This document shows, piece by piece, positions 1 to 7,854 of a DNA stretch of 9,985 nucleotides; position 1 is the first letter of the stretch; the number at the start of each line of letters is the position of its first letter. The DNA comes from Bacteroidales bacterium. Its GTDB lineage: Bacteria; Bacteroidota; Bacteroidia; Bacteroidales; UBA1556. The stretch covers positions 1 to 9,985 of the forward strand of contig JAGLDA010000086.1 in NCBI GenBank assembly GCA_023145955.1, written 5' to 3'. The notes under the pieces were generated by a model, which had not been told where the DNA came from, did not search any database, and saw only the letters and a list, made by a program, of their open reading frames with translations. Both the position numbers and the translations under genes were made by a program.

Positions 1-1
1 A

Positions 2-391
2 GCTTTACGCTCAGGCGAAATTGATGCGTATTTTTATGTTGGAGGTGCTCCTGTAAATTCTTTATTAGAGCTTGATTCTAAAGAAGAACTTCAGTTAGTA
101 AATATTGGTATGAGAGGCTTAGAAGAGCTATACACAGCTAAAGAAATAGCTAAAGGTACTTATCCATGGCAAAAGAAAATGGTGACAACTGTTGCTGTTC
201 CAACTCTAATTGCATGTAATATTCATGAAATGACATTAGATACTCGTCGCAAATTAAATACTCTACTAACTGATACTAAAAAAGGTTTGAAAAAATTTGA
301 AACTACTGGTCATAAAAAGTGGAAAGATGTTTATACTAAGAGTCAGTATATAAACTGGCCTTACTATTATCTAAAGCCAATTGTTGAGTAA
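2..391 (+). CDS. TAXI family TRAP transporter solute-binding protein, C-terminal part (5' truncated by window edge)
   Basis: The frame is open from base 2 to the TAA at 389-391 and gives 129 residues with no start in view, so the gene begins left of the window. TAXI proteins are usually about 320 residues, so roughly the last 40% is seen. Family marks are the strand DAYFYVGGAPV (residues 8-18 of the fragment), the segment AKGTYPWQ (about 50-57), the following TVAVPTLIACN stretch, and a helical tail ending KKWKDVY before a short C-terminus. In the family these periplasmic proteins capture small organic acids such as glutamate or related carboxylates and pass them to a fused DctQM-type membrane permease driven by ion gradients. 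The permease would have to lie upstream, because a terminator follows directly. The substrate cannot be told from this fragment. An internal Met at base 110 is not the start. Confidence 0.85.
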   Translation, partial: ALRSGEIDAYFYVGGAPVNSLLELDSKEELQLVNIGMRGLEELYTAKEIAKGTYPWQKKMVTTVAVPTLIACNIHEMTLDTRRKLNTLLTDTKKGLKKFETTGHKKWKDVYTKSQYINWPYYYLKPIVE

Positions 392-411
392 TTATTGAAA
401 CTTATATAATG

Positions 412-450
412 AAAAATAGCTATCAATTAATATTGATAGCTATTTTTTTT
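412..450. terminator. Rho-independent terminator, probably bidirectional, between convergent genes
   Basis: A perfect 16-base inverted repeat (412-427 with 432-447) encloses a 4-base loop TAAT. The arms end in A5 on the left and T5 on the right, and the T run continues to 450 on the plus strand. It starts 20 bases after the TAXI stop and lies 20 bases past the stop of the minus-strand M23 gene, so it can end transcripts from both sides. On the minus strand the U tract is only the five bases within the stem, so termination should be stronger on the plus strand. Confidence 0.88.
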
Positions 451-470
451 ATGTTCTATTTTTATCTATG

Positions 471-2183
471 CTAATTTCTGATTAGCGTATAATCTAAGGT
501 AGTTTTATTACTTCTGTCATCTGTAGCAGTAATTTTAAACTTATGTTTACCTGCTTTAAACCGATCATCAATTACATAATATAAATGATTGCGCTTTGGA
601 TCATACTCTAGCAATACCCATTCACCATCAATGCTTGCTTTATAGCTTTTTATTCCAGATAGATTATCGGTTACTTTAAAACTAATTGCATGCTGTTTAG
701 TGATGTTTTTATTGTTATAAATATTTTTTGCAGTTAAAATAGGGGCAATGGTATCTATATCTATATAATATTTACCGAAACTACGAGTTTTAATATTTAT
801 CCATCCATCAGAATAGCTTCCACCTTCATAAATGATTTGATTCATATTATTCAAACTTATAATACATAACTTACTTTTATTTGCAATTTCATTAGGTTTG
901 TTTAGCTTAATTTTCAGTTTATAATGCTTATGTAATGGAACCCCAATTTTATAAATGTTACATAATTGGCTGTATTTTGAATACTTACTATCTTCGCTTT
1001 TAGCATAAAATTCTTGATTGCTATAAAAAGCATTCTTAGGTAGTATTAATTCAAAATCTGAGGTTTTATAAATATTCTCATGGTTCCATTCAAATATATT
1101 GGCATTTAGTATTTCTTTATGTTTGTCTCCACCAATACTCTTTATATATACCTCTAGAGTAGATATTTGACCGGCAAAATCATAAGCCATAATCTTAACT
1201 TTATGAGCCTTGTTGTCTGTTAAATGCATTATACCATTATTTACAACATCCGTAATATTACTCAGTTTAGCGTTTTCTTCTTTATATGAACGCTGAAATC
1301 TCTGTTTAGTAGTTTTGTATGCGTTATAGTCAATAAAAGAATTTATATATCTCTTTTCGTTAAAATTCACTTTATCGGCAGTAAATTTTGAGTAAAGACT
1401 ATCGTCTAGGTAAAACTCTAATTTATAATATCCATTTTTATTATTGGCACCATCAAATCTATCATAACCTTCAACAGCAGGGTAGAATTGGTTAGAAGTA
1501 ATAATAATAGTATCATTGTATTTTTTATAAACCTTAGCATTCTTTTGGTATAACGAAAATGTTTGATAAATAGAGTTATCATATTTGTAATAACTATAGA
1601 TTCTAAGCTTTTTCATTTCAGGATATTTATTGTCGTTTACTTTAATCCCAAAAAGTAATGGATTAATAGGTTCTTGTTTGGCATTACGAATTTCGAAATG
1701 CAAATGTGGACCTCCAGAACTGCCACTATTTCCCGTATAGCCAATAATATCTCCTTGCTTTATATTAATACTTCCTTTTTTAGGAAAAATCTCCACAGCA
1801 AATTTTTTCTGATTATACTGCGCTTGCTTTATGAGTTTAGATAATTCGTCATTATAATTATTAAGGTGCGCATATACAGTCATATATCCATTTGGGTGGG
1901 TTATATACAAAGCATTTCCATATCCCCATGGAGATACTTTTATACGCGATATATATCCATCAGCAGGTGCGAGAATCTGCTTCCCAACTACTCCTTGGGT
2001 TTTAATATCAAGGCCAGTATGAAAATGATTTGATCGTAATTCTCCAAAACTGCCACTCAATATAATAGGGATATCCATTGGTAACTTAAAATAGTCTTGA
2101 GGGTAGGTATCCTGACTTCTTAACTTTCCAACAGAAAATGTCAATAATATTATTGTAAAAAATATTTTAGTATTTAATCTCAT
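471..2183 (-). CDS. Secreted M23 family (LytM/peptidoglycan endopeptidase-like) metallopeptidase
   Basis: The protein has 570 residues. Residues 1-23 form a Sec signal peptide (basic start, hydrophobic IFFTIILLTFSVG, then LRSQ). The M23 domain spans about 35-180 and has a complete set of active residues: zinc ligands H55 and D59 in HTGLD, the YAH histidine (H106), and H160 and H162 in PHLHFEIRN, where the last His is the third zinc ligand. M23 enzymes cut peptide cross-links of peptidoglycan in the periplasm. The remaining 390 residues are beta-rich with no second catalytic motif. About 475-570 looks like an Ig-like module (TDNLSGIKSYKASIDG and ITATDDRSNKTT). The ATG at 2183 lies inside the end of the upstream TPR gene (17-base overlap), with AAAGG about 9 bases before it, so translation is probably coupled. 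The active site looks intact; substrate specificity is unknown. Confidence 0.9.
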   Translation of the reverse strand: MRLNTKIFFTIILLTFSVGKLRSQDTYPQDYFKLPMDIPIILSGSFGELRSNHFHTGLDIKTQGVVGKQILAPADGYISRIKVSPWGYGNALYITHPNGYMTVYAHLNNYNDELSKLIKQAQYNQKKFAVEIFPKKGSINIKQGDIIGYTGNSGSSGGPHLHFEIRNAKQEPINPLLFGIKVNDNKYPEMKKLRIYSYYKYDNSIYQTFSLYQKNAKVYKKYNDTIIITSNQFYPAVEGYDRFDGANNKNGYYKLEFYLDDSLYSKFTADKVNFNEKRYINSFIDYNAYKTTKQRFQRSYKEENAKLSNITDVVNNGIMHLTDNKAHKVKIMAYDFAGQISTLEVYIKSIGGDKHKEILNANIFEWNHENIYKTSDFELILPKNAFYSNQEFYAKSEDSKYSKYSQLCNIYKIGVPLHKHYKLKIKLNKPNEIANKSKLCIISLNNMNQIIYEGGSYSDGWINIKTRSFGKYYIDIDTIAPILTAKNIYNNKNITKQHAISFKVTDNLSGIKSYKASIDGEWVLLEYDPKRNHLYYVIDDRFKAGKHKFKITATDDRSNKTTLDYTLIRN

Positions 2184-4773
2184 TTTTTAAGCCTTTATAA
2201 TAATATCGTTTATAATTTTTAAATGACTTTGTAACTCCAAATCTAGCAATATATAATTGCTTTTTATTGGAGTTAGGATATTTTTTAATATCTACTCTTC
2301 CCAGTGCTTGCATGCATAACTTAGCCGTTTCCTTGTCAATTTCAGTAGATTTGGAATTAGCAATTTTCCATATTTCAAACGCTATTTCTTCCTTTGATTG
2401 CTCTAAGGCAGTTTGTATAGTATATTTATATATATCAATACTGTTTGCATAGTTAGCAAAGTCTTTAAGTGCAAAAATATTTATTTGCACACTCATAGAA
2501 TCGCGTAAAAGAACGGTATTCTTAAATTCCTCTATTGCTTGTTTATAAGCTTGTTCATTGCAATAGTCCTTAGTGTTTTCTTCTAGCAGTTGGTATTTAA
2601 TCTCATACGTATATTTCTGCAATAATGATTTTGGGTAAGAAATATTTAAGGCAATTTTACGATTTTCTTCAGCAATGTAAATCGCTGTGTCACAATATTT
2701 TTTCATACTCGCAAAATCGCTAAAGTCAATACTAAGCCTAGCTTTATTCATTAGTTTATTATAATGTTTGCTAAGTATAGAGTTCTCTTTAGTTTTAATC
2801 TCGTCCTCCAATTGTTTTAATGCTAATTCTATTAAAGAATCACTCTCTAGCTTATTTTCTTTTATCTCAATGTTTGCTTCTTCTAATAATATTTCAGCAG
2901 AATTATATCTTTTTGCCCACGCATTTAAATTTGCTTTCTCAAGTAGTTTTAATACAGAATTACGAGAGGAAATATGAATGAAGTAATCTAAGGAGTCATA
3001 AAGTTTAACATTAAACTCTTGCTCTATTAACTTGGCACTTTTAAATTTAGAATATGCTCTGGCGAATTTATTATTCTCATAATATGATATTCCTAGCTTA
3101 ATATATAGATTATAAGAGTTTATTGCAGTCTTTTCGGGGCTAATATCTTCAATGATAATTGTGCTATATTCCTGTTGTTCAGTTAATTTGTTATGGGCAA
3201 GAATTTTCTTTGATTTTTTATCCTTCGAAAAATCACTTTTCTCTAATTCTAGTTTAGTTTTAGCAATAAAACTTTCTGCATCATCAAGCGAATATAATAG
3301 TGCAATACTATCCGCATGATGTAGGTATGCATTTGCCTGTTGCTTATCAGATGCAGATTCAATACTTAACCTTAAATACTGAGTTATTAATAATGAGTAA
3401 AGTGACTTTGCTTTTTTGTTGCTTTTTATTGCTTCAGGATATTTATCTTGATATTTGCTAGCAGCGCCAAGATAGTCCTCTGTCATATCTAATCTGCCAC
3501 GTCGCATTGATGCACTTGCTATGCTGATGTATGATTTATATATGCCATATCTAGAGTAATTTATAGCCGAATCTTGATAACTTTCGCAAGATAATACATG
3601 GATATTCGTTGTGCAAAACACCTTTGCTTCTTCCAGTATTCTCAAACCTTCGGTATATCGCTCTGTATTATTAAGCTCTATACCTTGCTGTAGCATAGCA
3701 TTATAATTGTTTAGTGCAAGTATATTTGCCTTTTTATTCTTACTACTAATTTGTAATATATTATTCAGCAATAATCCGGCCTCTGAATATTGCTTATTAT
3801 TATACTCATTAAGAGCCAATTCGTATAATGATGGTAAATATTCTGGACTGAAGTCTATGGATTTCTCAAAATATTCTAATGCTTTATTCTTATTATTATC
3901 TTCTTTATAGAGCATTCCTTTTGCATAATATAGTGAGTCGAGTACATTTATCTTACTAATGTATAATTGATATAATGAATCTATAATAGCTCCAGTGCTT
4001 AGGTATTCTTTATAAATTCCTGCAGGATCGGTTTTGCTTAATGATAAATAACTTTTGTATTCTGGTATGCTAATTTTATTAAAGTATTTATTAATATATT
4101 TAATATCAATGCTTTGTAGTAGTAATTTGTCTATGTTACTAGCGTCAAGTTTCGCAATATCTTTATTTATCTCTTTAATTTTTTGCCCGTCTTTATAATA
4201 TAGCTTTATGTAATTAATAGACTTATAAAAATTTTCTTTTTGATTTTTACTAAAAATATACCCTAATTTTTCTTTTTTTATTGTGTATGAAGCATTTCCA
4301 ATAATATCAATAAAAGTGCTATCAAATACTAAAGATGAGTTTGAATATATATTAAGGGTAATATTTCTATTTTGTATTTTCTTAGTATTATTTTCATAGA
4401 TATTATATGAGTAAAACACTTTTTCAGGTAAGCAAGCTTTGCTGAAATTAAAATCTTTATATTCGAAGTTTCCTTTCGTTTTAAAACTATCTATTTTTAT
4501 ATGTAGTCTATATTGATTCCCATTTTTTATTAGTTGAGTACTGCTTTGTGCCTTAATATAATACTTAAAGAATGATCGCATACGCGTTTGTGCATCTGAT
4601 AATTCATTAATAAAAAAATTAGGTAAGCTATTATCAGGTTTATATGGGTCGTATTTAAATTCTATTTCCAAATTGCTATTTTCATCATATACCGTCATCT
4701 CTTGTGCATTAATGGTATTAGAAGAAAAAGTCAATAATAAAATGAGAATATATAGAATAGTTTTATTTGGCAT
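2167..4773 (-). CDS. Large secreted tetratricopeptide-repeat protein of unknown function
   Basis: The protein has 868 residues. Residues 1-23 form a signal peptide (ILYILILLLTFSS, then INAQ with likely cleavage near Ala23 and export to the periplasm or outer surface). Residues 25-200 are a beta-rich, repeat-free N-terminal region that I do not recognise. TPR-like helical pairs follow. The clearest is about 280-340, with LYYAKGMLYKEDNN, ALEYFEKSIDFSP and LYELALNEYNNKQYSEA; others are near 405-450 and 553-585 (YIKLGISYYENNKFARAYSKF). Much of the rest is charged alpha-helix rich in Lys and Glu, with a very basic C-terminus. TPR arrays scaffold protein complexes. The overlap with the M23 gene downstream suggests a partner or regulator role in cell-wall remodelling, but that is inference from context only. 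Start: ATG at 4773, just before a clean signal peptide. The 71 bases to pssA upstream are short enough for co-transcription. Confidence 0.8.
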   Translation of the reverse strand: MPNKTILYILILLLTFSSNTINAQEMTVYDENSNLEIEFKYDPYKPDNSLPNFFINELSDAQTRMRSFFKYYIKAQSSTQLIKNGNQYRLHIKIDSFKTKGNFEYKDFNFSKACLPEKVFYSYNIYENNTKKIQNRNITLNIYSNSSLVFDSTFIDIIGNASYTIKKEKLGYIFSKNQKENFYKSINYIKLYYKDGQKIKEINKDIAKLDASNIDKLLLQSIDIKYINKYFNKISIPEYKSYLSLSKTDPAGIYKEYLSTGAIIDSLYQLYISKINVLDSLYYAKGMLYKEDNNKNKALEYFEKSIDFSPEYLPSLYELALNEYNNKQYSEAGLLLNNILQISSKNKKANILALNNYNAMLQQGIELNNTERYTEGLRILEEAKVFCTTNIHVLSCESYQDSAINYSRYGIYKSYISIASASMRRGRLDMTEDYLGAASKYQDKYPEAIKSNKKAKSLYSLLITQYLRLSIESASDKQQANAYLHHADSIALLYSLDDAESFIAKTKLELEKSDFSKDKKSKKILAHNKLTEQQEYSTIIIEDISPEKTAINSYNLYIKLGISYYENNKFARAYSKFKSAKLIEQEFNVKLYDSLDYFIHISSRNSVLKLLEKANLNAWAKRYNSAEILLEEANIEIKENKLESDSLIELALKQLEDEIKTKENSILSKHYNKLMNKARLSIDFSDFASMKKYCDTAIYIAEENRKIALNISYPKSLLQKYTYEIKYQLLEENTKDYCNEQAYKQAIEEFKNTVLLRDSMSVQINIFALKDFANYANSIDIYKYTIQTALEQSKEEIAFEIWKIANSKSTEIDKETAKLCMQALGRVDIKKYPNSNKKQLYIARFGVTKSFKNYKRYYYKGLKNEIKY

Positions 4774-4844
4774 ACTGTTTATTAATTATCTATATTTCTA
4801 CAACGTTTTTAAGACAAATTATTATATAAATATTTAATTATTCT

Positions 4845-5585
4845 TTAGTGTTTATTTTTTTTATCACTCAAATTATTAAAAATAGATAATAGAATATAGA
4901 TAGGGATTATTAATAGAATAGCCATATACATCCACTTATAAAATATTGCGAGTAGCAAAATGCTTATTCCTAAAAATATATATCTAAGCTTATTATCATT
5001 CCAACTAAGGTTTTTAAATTTTAGTGCAAATAAAGGGAGCTCTGCTACTAATAGATAAGAAAGTACAAGCGATAGTGCAGCTAAGAAATAAGCATTACTA
5101 ATAAACTGTTGAAACTCTAGACAATTACAGATGCTATATGTGGCATAAGATAATGCACCAATTAATAAAGCATTAGCTGGTGTTGGAAGGCCAATAAAAC
5201 TAGTAGTTTGCCTATCGTCAATATTAAATTTAGCTAATCTAAGGCCGCTCATTGCCGCAATTGCAAATGCAATTAGTGGAAATACTCTTACATCCATTAT
5301 TTCATAATTAACAATAGGAGTAGGGCTATTAAGGAGCATATTGTACATGATAATAGATGGCAATACTCCAAAAGTAACCATATCGGAAAGAGAATCAAGC
5401 TCAGCACCCAACGGCCCAGATACTTTTAGCAAGCGAGCTACCATGCCATCAAAAAAATCGAAACCAGCTCCAGCAATCATAAGCCAAAATGCTAATTCCC
5501 AATGGCCATTCATAGCTGAAACAATACCACTTACACCACTAAAAAGATTTAATAAGGTTATTATATTAGGAATATGTTTTTTCAC
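4845..5585 (-). CDS. pssA: CDP-diacylglycerol--serine O-phosphatidyltransferase (phosphatidylserine synthase)
   Basis: The protein has 246 residues and is an integral membrane enzyme that joins CDP-diacylglycerol and serine to give phosphatidylserine, the precursor of phosphatidylethanolamine. It carries the full CDP-alcohol phosphatidyltransferase signature DGxxARx8GxxxDxxxD: D46, G47, A50, R51, G60, D64 and D68, the acidic residues that hold the metal ions. Several hydrophobic membrane segments surround this core and fill the C-terminal half. The start is GTG (5583-5585). The frame has a stop a few codons upstream and no in-frame ATG in between, and the resulting MKKHIPNIITLLNLFSG is the standard N-terminus of this family in Bacteroidota. 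The length matches the short Gram-positive/Bacteroidota type, not the unrelated E. coli PssA of the phospholipase D family. A decarboxylase (psd) partner is not in the window. Confidence 0.93.
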   Translation of the reverse strand: MKKHIPNIITLLNLFSGVSGIVSAMNGHWELAFWLMIAGAGFDFFDGMVARLLKVSGPLGAELDSLSDMVTFGVLPSIIMYNMLLNSPTPIVNYEIMDVRVFPLIAFAIAAMSGLRLAKFNIDDRQTTSFIGLPTPANALLIGALSYATYSICNCLEFQQFISNAYFLAALSLVLSYLLVAELPLFALKFKNLSWNDNKLRYIFLGISILLLAIFYKWMYMAILLIIPIYILLSIFNNLSDKKNKH

Positions 5586-5606
5586 AATGAGTATTTTAAT
5601 GAATTA

Positions 5607-5614
5607 CAAAAATA
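5607..5614 (-). promoter_or_regulatory. Possible Bacteroidota -7 promoter box for pssA
   Basis: On the minus strand these bases read TATTTTTG, a full match to the Bacteroidota -7 consensus TAnnTTTG, 21 bases before the pssA GTG. No TTTG -33 box is present at the expected distance upstream, so this is only half a promoter and could be chance in AT-rich DNA. Confidence 0.3.
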
Positions 5615-5685
5615 GGAATTTTATACATTTTATTGATTAATACTTATACACCAATATTGTTGAAAACTACTATAGCATAGTTTAT

Positions 5686-5711
5686 AAAAATTACAAATAA
5701 AAATTACAAAT
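5686..5711. repeat. Perfect tandem duplication of a 13-base unit in the yitT-pssA gap
   Basis: The unit AAAAATTACAAAT occurs twice with no spacer (5686-5698 and 5699-5711). It lies about 100 bases upstream of the pssA start, between that start and the yitT stop. It may be a simple slippage duplication or a pair of binding sites; nothing else decides between these. Confidence 0.8.
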
Positions 5712-5729
5712 ATTATGATGTAATAGTAA

Positions 5730-5753
5730 TAAAATTAGCACTAAATTTAGTGC
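5730..5753 (-). terminator. Weak hairpin overlapping the yitT-family stop codon, possible terminator
   Basis: GCACTAAATTTAGTGC (5738-5753) is a perfect palindrome able to form a 6-base stem with an AATT loop. The stop codon of the YitT gene (5747-5749) lies inside it. On the minus strand it is followed by TAATTTTATT, an interrupted T-rich tract. The stem is short and the tract imperfect, so read-through into pssA is likely. Confidence 0.4.
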
Positions 5754-6619
5754 AGAGGCTTTTTCTTAACTATGCCCCCATGTACTTCACCAAGGATGTG
5801 TTCAGCAACAAAGGCCTTGTTATCTACTTCAAGTACTTTTCTTATAACTCTATTTACTTCTAAACGAGTAACAATAACATATACAACCTCAATATCGTCA
5901 TCATCACATTTTGCTCTTCCTCCTCTTGCGTGGTATAGGGTTACGCTTTTGTTAAGTTCGTCAGTAAGCAATAGTTTTATTTGCTGATGTTTATCCGATA
6001 CTATAGTAAGTCCATAATATTCTTCTATACCATGTATTACGAAATCTACAGTTTTGGAAGCTACAAAATAGGTTAGTAGGGAATAAAGAGCTGTTTCTAT
6101 TCCAAGAATATATGCTGCAAAAGAAAATATAAATACGTTTAAAATAAGTATTGTATCACCAACTGATAGAAATGACTTTTGGCTGATAGAAAGAGCCAAA
6201 ACCTCTGTGCCATCAATTACGGAGCTACCTCTAACTGCAAAACCAATACCTAGCCCTAGAAAGAAACCTCCAAATATTGCTATTAATAAAGTATCAGAAG
6301 TGATAATAGGAAAATGTACAAAAGCTATTGAAGTAGCAAGTAATGAAATTGCTATAATACTTAATACAGCAAAACGAATATTGATTTTAAGTCCTCCCCA
6401 AATAATAAAAGGAATATTTATAACTATTATCCAAAGGTATAATGGTAAGCCAGTAGTGTGTGCCAAAAGCATAGAAATCCCGGTTACACCGCCATCAATA
6501 AAGTCATTGGGAATAAGAAAAGATTCTAAACCAAAGGATGCTGATACAACTCCCAATAGTATTAGTAGTATACTCTTTATATTCTTTATTATAACTGTTT
6601 TTGTAATATTTTTCATCAT
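5747..6619 (-). CDS. YitT family membrane protein (DUF161 plus C-terminal DUF2179)
   Basis: The protein has 290 residues. It has about six hydrophobic segments (near 14-32, 48-74, 83-103, 111-130, 152-174 and 176-195). Two conserved glycine-rich motifs of the family are present: IDGGVTGIS (41-49) and GLGIGFAVRGSSVIDGTE (122-139). After residue 203 comes the soluble DUF2179 domain, with ALVE-like features such as YVIVTRLEVNR and the closing GEVHGGIVKKKPLH typical of Bacteroidota members. Homologues of this family are widespread but their biochemical role is not established; the domain pair suggests a transporter-like membrane part with a small ligand-sensing cytoplasmic domain. A run of acidic residues (CDDDDIE, about 238-244) lies where other members carry a glycine- and lysine-rich turn. 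Start: first of two adjacent ATGs at 6619. The gene is transcribed divergently from tag and followed by pssA after 161 bases. Confidence 0.88.
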   Translation of the reverse strand: MMKNITKTVIIKNIKSILLILLGVVSASFGLESFLIPNDFIDGGVTGISMLLAHTTGLPLYLWIIVINIPFIIWGGLKINIRFAVLSIIAISLLATSIAFVHFPIITSDTLLIAIFGGFFLGLGIGFAVRGSSVIDGTEVLALSISQKSFLSVGDTILILNVFIFSFAAYILGIETALYSLLTYFVASKTVDFVIHGIEEYYGLTIVSDKHQQIKLLLTDELNKSVTLYHARGGRAKCDDDDIEVVYVIVTRLEVNRVIRKVLEVDNKAFVAEHILGEVHGGIVKKKPLH

Positions 6620-6671
6620 CTAAAAGTTGCTTTTAATATTGGATAAAGATAATAGATATTTAACCTTAATT

Positions 6672-6703
6672 ATATTTTGTAATTATATATATTTACAAAA
6701 TAT
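6672..6703. promoter_or_regulatory. Inverted repeat in the divergent yitT/tag promoter region
   Basis: ATATTTTGTAA (6672-6682) is mirrored exactly by TTACAAAATAT (6693-6703) around a 10-base AT spacer. It lies in the 101-base gap between the divergent YitT gene and the tag-ogt operon, 18 bases before the tag ATG. The symmetry would suit a dimeric regulator, and each arm also supplies a TTTG that could be a -33 element on its own strand. No clean TAnnTTTG -7 box sits at the correct spacing on either strand. The region is so AT-rich that chance symmetry is possible. Confidence 0.4.
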
Positions 6704-6720
6704 TAATTTTATGATAAATA

Positions 6721-7296
6721 ATGGTGAATAAAGAGGATAATAATATCAAAAGATGTAGTTGGGTAAACCTTAAGAATGAGCTGTATATTGATTATCATGA
6801 TATTGAGTGGGGCGTTGAAAAACATGATGATAATGAATTGTTTGAAATGCTTATACTAGAAGGAGCACAAGCGGGTTTGGCATGGGAAACAGTGCTTAAT
6901 AAAAGAGATAATTACCGTATTGCTTTCGATAATTTTGACCCTAAAATAGTTTCTAATTATGATGAAAAAAAATACGAAGAACTACTACAAAATAAAGGAA
7001 TTATACGTAATAGACTGAAGATAAGATCTGCAATAAGAAATGCAAAGATTTTTATGCAAATTCAGAAAGAGTTTGGGTCTTTCAATTATTTTATTTGGGC
7101 ATTTGTAAATAATAAGCCCATTGTAAATTATTTTAAAGTAGAAGAATTGCCTGCTAAGACTGAGCTGTCGGATATTATTTCAAAGGATTTGAAAAAACGA
7201 GGGATGAATTTTGTAGGCTCAACTATTATCTATGCTTATATGCAATCCATAGGCATGGTAAACGATCATGATATAAACTGCTATAAACATATATAA
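6721..7296 (+). CDS. tag: DNA-3-methyladenine glycosylase I
   Basis: The protein has 191 residues, close to E. coli Tag (187), and aligns along its whole length. Tag hydrolyses the glycosidic bond of N3-methyladenine in alkylated DNA, starting base excision repair in the cytoplasm. The structural zinc site is complete: C12 and H26 at the N-terminus and H183 and C187 in NDHDINC at the C-terminus, matching Cys4, His17, His175 and Cys179 of E. coli Tag with one extra residue in the first loop. Other family blocks are YHDIEWGV (25-32), LEGAQAGLAW (46-55, with E47 corresponding to the active-site Glu38), GIIRNRLKI (93-101) and KKRGMNFVGSTI (158-169). The ATG at 6721 is the only in-frame start near the RCSWV motif. 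The stop overlaps the ogt start (TAATG), so both are surely one transcript. Confidence 0.95.
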   Translation: MVNKEDNNIKRCSWVNLKNELYIDYHDIEWGVEKHDDNELFEMLILEGAQAGLAWETVLNKRDNYRIAFDNFDPKIVSNYDEKKYEELLQNKGIIRNRLKIRSAIRNAKIFMQIQKEFGSFNYFIWAFVNNKPIVNYFKVEELPAKTELSDIISKDLKKRGMNFVGSTIIYAYMQSIGMVNDHDINCYKHI

Positions 7297-7823
7297 TGAA
7301 AAACATAAATATACAATACTATAAGTCAATAATAGGTGAGCTGATAATAGGCTCGTATGATGGTAAGTTATGCATAATCGACACTCGATATCGTAAGATG
7401 AGAGATAGAATTGATAATAGAATAAAAACACATCTAAAGGCAGAGTATATAATACAGAATAGTGAAGTAATAAAAGAAACTATTAAACAGCTTGAAGAGT
7501 ATTTTGTAGAAAAACGAGATAAATTTGATATTCCTTTCATAATGCTTGGCTCTGATTTTCAGAAACAAGTTTGGGAAGAGCTTATTAATATTCCTTATGG
7601 CACAACAGTTAGTTATAAGGCTCTTTCGGAAAAAATAGGAAATCCCAAAGCGGTAAGGGCAGTAGCTAATGCAAATGGTGCCAATGCTATTTCTATTATT
7701 ATCCCATGTCATAGGGTAGTAGCTAGCAATGGAGGTTTGGGAGGCTATGCCGGTGGGCTAAAGGCAAAAAAGCTTCTGTTGAATGTAGAGCTTGCCAATT
7801 TGAAATCATTACTGCCGAAATAA
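7296..7823 (+). CDS. ogt: Methylated-DNA--[protein]-cysteine S-methyltransferase (O6-alkylguanine repair)
   Basis: The protein has 175 residues. It is a suicide repair protein that moves the alkyl group from O6-alkylguanine (and O4-alkylthymine) onto its own cysteine. The acceptor is C138 in IIIPCHRVV. Also present are Y107 (VSYKAL), the helix-turn-helix arginine finger R121 in GNPKAVRAVA, N130 eight residues before the cysteine, and E165 in LLNVE, all matching known MGMT active-site and DNA-binding positions. The first 80 residues form the poorly conserved N-terminal domain with YYKSIIGELIIGS. It lacks the Ada methyl-phosphotriester (four-cysteine) domain, so it is the stand-alone Ogt type and not a regulator. 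Its ATG shares one base with the tag stop codon, which indicates translational coupling. No obvious terminator follows the stop; the adjacent sequence is a degenerate tract. Confidence 0.95.
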   Translation: MKNINIQYYKSIIGELIIGSYDGKLCIIDTRYRKMRDRIDNRIKTHLKAEYIIQNSEVIKETIKQLEEYFVEKRDKFDIPFIMLGSDFQKQVWEELINIPYGTTVSYKALSEKIGNPKAVRAVANANGANAISIIIPCHRVVASNGGLGGYAGGLKAKKLLLNVELANLKSLLPK

Positions 7824-7854
7824 ATAATAAATGTAATTTGTGGCACCATCAACA

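Noticed and set aside
5341..6623. Plus-strand open frames over pssA and the YitT gene (5341-5640, 5772-5987, 6207-6623)
   Set aside because: They mirror real minus-strand coding sequence and have no start context or motif of their own.
6676..6711. Bacteroidota-type promoter for tag (TTTG at 6676 with TAATTTTA at 6704)
   Set aside because: The -7 box lacks the final G and the spacing (24 bases) is longer than the usual 19-22, so I did not annotate it.
7219..7712. Several minus-strand open frames across the tag-ogt junction
   Set aside because: They are complements of two clearly recognised genes with intact catalytic residues; their Cys- and Tyr-rich products look like antisense translation.
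7831..7833. ATG just after ogt as the start of a small gene
   Set aside because: It is followed at once by TAA.
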